A DNA stretch of 64,000 nt, taken from contig OY282374.1 of the NCBI GenBank assembly GCA_958295815.1, positions 4,182,682 through 4,246,681 of the forward strand. The letters run 5' to 3'. Numbering within the stretch: position 1 is the stretch's first letter; each line of letters opens with the position of its first letter. Of this stretch, positions 59,541 to 64,000 are shown piece by piece. Made by a program: the position numbers and the translations under genes. The stretch comes from Candidatus Poribacteria bacterium. GTDB lineage: Bacteria > Poribacteria > WGA-4E > WGA-3G. The notes beneath the pieces were generated by a model that had not been told where the DNA came from, did not search any database, and worked only from the letters and a program-made list of their open reading frames with translations.

Positions 59541-59653
59541 GGACATCCTCAAAATAGTGCCATTAAAGCCTTTACTCACGGGCTTCAAGACCACAGATAC
59601 TGCTCAAAATATGAACGCCTAAGCAACACCCAAAAAAATCGCGAATATTTTTG

Positions 59654-59682
59654 TTGCGATTTGTTTGTCAATATGTTATCAT
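59654..59682 (+). promoter_or_regulatory. Possible promoter of the CorC/HlyC gene pair
   Basis: TTGCGA (59654-59659), 17 nt, TATCAT (59677-59682). It lies about 110 bp before ATG 59791, in the gap that separates it from the divergent eda gene. Confidence 0.45.
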
Positions 59683-59790
59683 TAAGCAAATGAACTCGAC
59701 AATCCAGTTCGCAGATTATTGCTAATTCAGTCTAATTGAGAGCAAGTTTCGGCTCGCCAACTCCACCGAACAATCGCCCTATAAAAAAGA

Positions 59791-61140
59791 ATGGAAGTTG
59801 TTCCACTACTACCTTACCTAATCAGTTTGACAGGCTTACTCATCCTTTCCGGCTTCTTTTCGGGATCCGAGACTGCTTTGTGTGCACTTACCCAAGTACA
59901 AATCGAGCGTTTTCGTTTCGAAAAGGGCGGAACATCTGCTATTGTCAGTTTTGTTGACAACCCGCGCAGATTGTTTATTACCGTCCTGCTCGGTAATAAC
60001 CTTGTGAACGTCTCGTTCGCTATTCTCATGCTGTGGCTCATTAAGCGAGTGCTTCCGGACAGTACGGAAATCCTTCAATTTGCGACCGCCACAGTTCTCA
60101 GCGTACTCCTCATGCTTATTTTCGGTGAGATGGCTCCGAAGACTTTCGCAATCAAGCACCCTGAATCCTTTGCGAAAATAACAGCTCCACCTTTGTGGAT
60201 ATTTTCCGTCTGCATCTCTCCACTACGCTCGTTACTGCGCCGAATCATTGACTTTCTCATCCCCATATTTACTGGACACACTCCAGATACCGAACACCTC
60301 ACCGCTACAGATTTCAAAGAAATTGTCAACACCTACCACGAGGAAACACTTCCCGAAGGGGAACGGGAAATTGTAAGCAATATTCTCGAATTGCGCGACA
60401 TCGAAGCAAGAGAAATCATGATACCCCGAACCGAAGTCGTTGCAGTATCTACGTCTAATACTATCCAAGAAACCCTGAAACAGGCGAAGGAATCTGGGTT
60501 TTCACGCATTCCAGTCTACCGGGACCAGATCGACAACATTTGCGGAATCTTCTATGTCAAAGACCTACCACTCTGGCGGCACACTGCAGTGAATCCACTC
60601 ACAGTTGATGCTTTTCTCGAAAAGCGGGACACAATCCCTAACGCTCCCTCTAACGCTCCCCTTATCCGAGAACCCATTTTGGTGCTCGAAACCCGTAAAA
60701 TCGGAATGTTACTGCTGGAACTCAAACGTGAAAAAACCAAAATGGCGATTCTCCTAGACGAATACGGTGGTGTTTCAGGCGTCGTCACAACCGAAGACAT
60801 CGTTGAACAGGTAGTCGGCGACATCATTGATGAACACGACAGGGACGACCTCTTGCCTGATTTCATCAAACACTCCGAAAAACCCTTGTTACTTGAAGTT
60901 ACCGGTCGGATGAGTATCCGTGAACTCAACCAGCAATTTGAGGAACTGAAACTCAGTGAGGATGACGCTGACACTATCGGCGGTTATGCCTTTGGGCTCT
61001 TCGGTAGAATCCCTTCAGTCGGGGAATCACATACTGATGAAAACGGTATCGAATTTGAAATAACCGCTACAGAAGGCAATGTTATCACAAACTTATTCAT
61101 CAAAAAGCCAGTTGCCCCGCAAACACAAACGGAGACGTAA
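59791..61140 (+). CDS. CNNM/CorC-HlyC-family membrane protein
   Basis: 449 residues: an N-terminal DUF21/CNNM membrane domain with hallmark LSGFFSGSETALCAL and about four helices (LFITVLLGNNLVNVSFAIL, LLMLIFGEMAPKTFA), a pair of CBS domains (MIPRTEVVAVSTSNTIQETL and MAILLDEYGGVSGVVTTEDI), and a C-terminal CorC_HlyC domain (DADTIGGYAFGLFGRIPSVGE). Members influence Mg/Co transport or act as ion-coupled exporters. The second gene, 46 bp further on, is a paralogue of the same domain plan. GEMAPKTFA is a typical motif of the family. Confidence 0.93.
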   Translation: MEVVPLLPYLISLTGLLILSGFFSGSETALCALTQVQIERFRFEKGGTSAIVSFVDNPRRLFITVLLGNNLVNVSFAILMLWLIKRVLPDSTEILQFATATVLSVLLMLIFGEMAPKTFAIKHPESFAKITAPPLWIFSVCISPLRSLLRRIIDFLIPIFTGHTPDTEHLTATDFKEIVNTYHEETLPEGEREIVSNILELRDIEAREIMIPRTEVVAVSTSNTIQETLKQAKESGFSRIPVYRDQIDNICGIFYVKDLPLWRHTAVNPLTVDAFLEKRDTIPNAPSNAPLIREPILVLETRKIGMLLLELKREKTKMAILLDEYGGVSGVVTTEDIVEQVVGDIIDEHDRDDLLPDFIKHSEKPLLLEVTGRMSIRELNQQFEELKLSEDDADTIGGYAFGLFGRIPSVGESHTDENGIEFEITATEGNVITNLFIKKPVAPQTQTET

Positions 61141-61186
61141 TAACCCGTTAACCAATTAGGCTTTCACGCCTAATAAACACAAACAA

Positions 61187-62596
61187 TTGAAAGTCCTTCT
61201 ATTATCCCTCTTTTTAATCGGTGCCAGTGGCACAGAACAACTCGCCGTGCTTAGTTCTCTCGTTGTCGCAGTGCTCATCTGCCTTGTCCTCTCAGCATTC
61301 TACTCCGGTTCAGAGACTGCTCTCGTATCCGTTAATAAAATTCGACTTAATCAGCTTGTTGAATCCGAGAATACCAGAGCGAATATTATCCGCCGATTGG
61401 TGGCATCGCCACAGCGGATGCTCGCACTCACCTTAGTTGGAACCAACCTCGCAAATGTACTCATGGCACAACTCGGTGAGGGACTTGTGACACGAGGGTT
61501 TCCGAACCTTACAGCAGGTTTACAGGGCTTAATCGCCACTGCAGGCATAACCGGACTGCTCCTAATCTTCGGAGAAATTTTGCCGAAAACCATTTTTCGC
61601 GTCAAAGCCGATAGCTTAGCACTGCGTTATGCCTACCTACTAAGGATTTCCGAACTGATCTTAGCCCCTCTCATTTATTTCGTCCAAAATGTAACGCAAT
61701 TCCTCGTCACGCTCATAGATAGAAGCGCACGCAGAAGAAGTCCTGATGCTGAACGTGAAGAATTACGGCTCCTGGCAGTTATTGGTGAACGCTCTGGAAA
61801 TCTACTCACAGATCAACGTCGAATGATTCACAGCCTGCTCAATCTCCAAGACCGAACAGTCGCCCAAGTCATGGTACCCCTCGTCGATATTGTCGCTATC
61901 GAAAAAAATACAAAATGTGAAGATTTTTTGCAAATCGCTGCCGACTCCGGCTTTTCAAGAATCCCTGTCTACGAAGAACAAATCTATAACATCATCGGGA
62001 TTGTTAACCTCTTAGATGTTATCTATGATGATGTCGCATCAGAAACCTCTGACGATGATTCAAACTTCCAAGAAAAAAATCACGGACTGACCCATCCGAA
62101 TCAACCTAACGGAACGCGTAGCCGACATGAAACAGTGGAACCGTTCATCCGCACAACCTTGAACTTCGTACCCGAGTCAAAAAATATTAACGCGCTCCTC
62201 AAAGAGATTCAGGATACACGGCACACTATGGTATTTGCTGTCGATGAATACGGCGGCACCGTCGGGCTTGTTACCGTCGAAGACCTTGTTGAAGAAATCG
62301 TTGGCGAATTCGCCGATGAACGTGATGAACCCGAACTCATCCGTTTAATTGGACCCAAAATCCTCGAATGTGACGGAAGAACTGAAATCAGCCTACTCAA
62401 AGAACACTACGGACTCGCCATTCCCGAAGGTGATTACGAGACAATCGCTGGCTACATTCTGGAACGGACGGGTACAATTCCCAAAGTAGGAACTCAAATC
62501 AACTTAAACGATTTGGTTATTACAGTTATAGATGCTGATGTACGTGCCATCCGCAAAATCCACATCCGACGGAGACTCGGGAACTTCAATTCTTGA
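61187..62596 (+). CDS. CNNM/CorC-HlyC-family membrane protein (second copy)
   Basis: 469 residues with the same three-part plan as the preceding gene: DUF21 (LSAFYSGSETALVSV, LTLVGTNLANVLMAQLGEG, LLLIFGEILPKTIF), CBS pair (VMVPLVDIVAIEKNTKCEDF, MVFAVDEYGGTVGLVTVEDL) and CorC_HlyC C-terminus (YETIAGYILERTGTIPKVG). A Gly/Asn/Pro-rich loop after the first CBS (NHGLTHPNQPNGTRSRHE) distinguishes it. Translation appears to begin at TTG 61187 and no ribosome site is seen, so the start is uncertain. Two such genes in tandem are common; their partners are unknown here. Confidence 0.93.
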   Translation: MKVLLLSLFLIGASGTEQLAVLSSLVVAVLICLVLSAFYSGSETALVSVNKIRLNQLVESENTRANIIRRLVASPQRMLALTLVGTNLANVLMAQLGEGLVTRGFPNLTAGLQGLIATAGITGLLLIFGEILPKTIFRVKADSLALRYAYLLRISELILAPLIYFVQNVTQFLVTLIDRSARRRSPDAEREELRLLAVIGERSGNLLTDQRRMIHSLLNLQDRTVAQVMVPLVDIVAIEKNTKCEDFLQIAADSGFSRIPVYEEQIYNIIGIVNLLDVIYDDVASETSDDDSNFQEKNHGLTHPNQPNGTRSRHETVEPFIRTTLNFVPESKNINALLKEIQDTRHTMVFAVDEYGGTVGLVTVEDLVEEIVGEFADERDEPELIRLIGPKILECDGRTEISLLKEHYGLAIPEGDYETIAGYILERTGTIPKVGTQINLNDLVITVIDADVRAIRKIHIRRRLGNFNS

Positions 62597-62636
62597 CACA
62601 TTTACAGTAAATGTAGAACTCAATCCGGCAACACTA

Positions 62637-63389
62637 CTAGAGAATTCCAAGTGGCGGCATTACCACAACTTCCTCTGTCACCATACCAGACGGTTGTTGA
62701 CAGACTGAAACAACCGTATCCGCTACATGTTCCGGCTTAAGCATCTGTTCAAAGTCTGGATGTTGCGGAATCTCATCCCAAAACGGGGTATGTACCGAAC
62801 CCGGTAGCACAGCCGTAACCCGTATATTCTGCTGACGAACTTCGCTCGCCAAAACCTTTGTGAATGCCAACGCACCCGCCTTCGCAGCACAATACGCGCT
62901 CGACGCCTCAAACGCAACCTTTGCCGCGACCGAAAGGACATTAATAATCTGTCCGCTGCCTTGCGCCAACATAGGCGAAAGGGCGGACTTCGTGCAGAGA
63001 TAAACCGCCTTTAAATTAGAATTAATCACCGTATCCCAATCGCTTGGCATGAAATCGACAACCGGTCCGAAATGACCGATTCCGGCATTGTTAACCAAAA
63101 TATCCAAGTGCTGGTAAGCATCCAATGTCCCCTGGATAAGCCGCTCCACAGCATCAGCGTCAGTCACATCTGTCGGAACAGCAAGTGCTTCGGCACCACT
63201 CTCCCTAAGGTCCACCGCGACCTGTTCAAGCGTCTCACGCGTCCGAGCAGCAATCACAACCTTCGCACCCGCCGCAGCCAAACCGTACGCGATTGCTTTA
63301 CCAATCCCTTTTGATCCGCCGGTAATCACCGCGACCTTTCCCTCAAGTGTACCTATATCGCTCTGATTAGGATGGGTAGGTGGAACCAT
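62637..63389 (-). CDS. Short-chain dehydrogenase/reductase (SDR)
   Basis: 250 residues, classical SDR: cofactor loop ITGGSKGIGKAIA, NNAG at DILVNNAGIGHFG, catalytic Ser in INVLSVAAK and Tyr-Lys in SAYCAAKAGALAF. The residue after the first strand is AARTRETL (Ala-Arg), suggesting NADP preference. Hydroxyl/keto substrate not determinable. It stands alone between convergent genes; the 248 bp behind it hold repeats and folE. Confidence 0.93.
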   Translation of the reverse strand: MVPPTHPNQSDIGTLEGKVAVITGGSKGIGKAIAYGLAAAGAKVVIAARTRETLEQVAVDLRESGAEALAVPTDVTDADAVERLIQGTLDAYQHLDILVNNAGIGHFGPVVDFMPSDWDTVINSNLKAVYLCTKSALSPMLAQGSGQIINVLSVAAKVAFEASSAYCAAKAGALAFTKVLASEVRQQNIRVTAVLPGSVHTPFWDEIPQHPDFEQMLKPEHVADTVVSVCQQPSGMVTEEVVVMPPLGIL

Positions 63390-63535
63390 GTGCCCTCCAC
63401 ATTTCGATTTTGCGATTGAACTTAGATTCCTTTGGGCATCTACAAAAAAAAGATTTAAGGTTTAGACCAAAAGAAAATATATTAGGATAACCCAAGTCGC
63501 TACTAACACATTTTGAACGTTTCAACAAAGTGTGT

Positions 63536-63637
63536 GAAGTGATATTCTGATTGTGGGAGGGGTTTGTAACCCCGAATTCCCCGCGTTTGAAGTGATATCC
63601 TGATTGTGGGAGGGGTTTATAACCCCGAATTCCCCCG
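63536..63637. repeat. 53-bp tandem repeat with GGGGTT...AACCCC palindrome
   Basis: Two copies (63536-63588 and 63589-63637) of GAAGTGATAT(T/C)CTGATTGTGGGAGGGGTTT..., each containing GGGGTT/AACCCC separated by three bases and an inverted GAATTCCCC. The second copy ends at the folE stop. It looks like an extragenic palindromic repeat and could also act as the folE 3' end. The 63390-63535 part shows no gene. Confidence 0.7.
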
Positions 63638-64000
63638 TTAGGATATTTGAATACACCGCAAAAACTCCGCACGCGTCGAACTATCCTCGCGGAACGTCCC
63701 CCGCATGACATTCGTTGTCATCTTTGGTGCTTGCTTTTGCACACCACGCGCCATCATGCACAGATGTTGCCCTTCTATCACAACCGCGACCCCACGCGGG
63801 TCGAGTGCTGTTTCGAGTGCTTCAGCAATCTCTCGTGTAAGCCGTTCCTGTACCTGTAAACGTCGAGAAAACATATCCACGAGACGCGGAATCTTGCTCA
63901 GACCTACAATCCGGCTCTCTGGGAGATAACCAACGTGGCACCTGCCCCAAAACGGAAGAATATGATGTTCACAAAGGCTGTAAAACTCAATATCTTTGAC
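63638..64000 (-). CDS. folE: GTP cyclohydrolase I (N-terminus off window)
   Basis: First enzyme of tetrahydrofolate or pterin (and possibly queuosine/7-deazaguanine) synthesis: converts GTP to dihydroneopterin triphosphate. Only the C-terminal 120 residues lie in the window; the frame is open to the right edge. Zinc ligands are visible in YSLCEHHILPFWG and in GQHLCMMARG. The family stretches VGYLPESRIVGLSKIPR, RLQVQERLTREIAEAL and TTNVMRGTFR are intact. The start lies beyond 64000 on the minus strand. Confidence 0.95.
   Translation of the reverse strand, partial: VKDIEFYSLCEHHILPFWGRCHVGYLPESRIVGLSKIPRLVDMFSRRLQVQERLTREIAEALETALDPRGVAVVIEGQHLCMMARGVQKQAPKMTTNVMRGTFREDSSTRAEFLRCIQIS

Noticed and set aside
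63367..63711. A 114-codon minus-strand frame between folE and the SDR gene
   Set aside because: Crosses the 53-bp palindromic repeats and overlaps both neighbours' coding ends; composition not coding-like.

Overview
The window is a dense bacterial chromosome segment with an AT-leaning, mid-GC composition. I count 52 protein genes, two of them cut by the window edges, and no tRNA, rRNA, CRISPR array, prophage or insertion sequence. The organism looks Gram-negative: it has outer-membrane barrels, TolC proteins, lipoproteins, ExbB/ExbD and a Wzz-like protein. A microcompartment shell gene with PduL, an archaeal/Thermotoga-length AhcY, and a secreted protein with a short TTWG-type C-terminal tail suggest an uncultured lineage such as Candidatus Poribacteria or a PVC-like relative. 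That placement is inference; no marker gene settles it.

Layout. Positions 1-10200 (minus strand) hold a heavy-metal (Cu/Ag-type) RND efflux operon read from about 10165 leftward: a small Cys-rich protein, an outer-membrane barrel whose frame is broken by a TGA, a YHS-like protein, two TolC proteins, a CusB-like adaptor with five heavy-metal-binding modules, and a CusA-like pump carrying a sixth. Positions 10244-15322 hold an NTF2-like protein, MsrP, a membrane-anchored metallopeptidase, a phosphoesterase and a TPR protein. Positions 15459-17293 are a three-gene microcompartment cluster (BMC-H shell protein, PduL, flavoprotein-like). Positions 17584-28453 hold envelope genes: an Arg/Ser-rich secreted protein, a DUF5683 protein, an NTF2-like lipoprotein, a Wzz-like protein, a large outer-membrane protein with calcium-type loops, and an ExbB-ExbD-ExbD energiser whose ExbB carries a fused periplasmic domain.

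Positions 28600-36635 hold glutamate synthase behind a 340-nt leader, a gamma-glutamyltransferase and a dihydrolipoyl dehydrogenase. Positions 36800-44038 hold a discoidin-like secreted protein, a methyl-cycle cluster (metK, ahcY, a small membrane protein, a PfkB kinase) and ribosomal protein S1. Positions 44302-50871 form a partner-switching and two-component signalling island: three STAS proteins, an RsbW-like kinase, an RsbU-like phosphatase, a receiver, a PAS histidine kinase and a Usp protein. Positions 51209-64000 hold radC, rlmB, an inositol-catabolism-like group (iolD, iolC, HpcH-type aldolase), a Ser/Thr kinase, KDPG aldolase, two CorC/HlyC membrane proteins, an SDR and the end of folE.

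The strongest candidates for something new are the array of metal-binding modules shared by the CusA and CusB homologues, the possible selenocysteine (CxxU) barrel in the same operon, the minimal microcompartment cluster with a Cys-cluster PduL, and the long leader in front of gltB.
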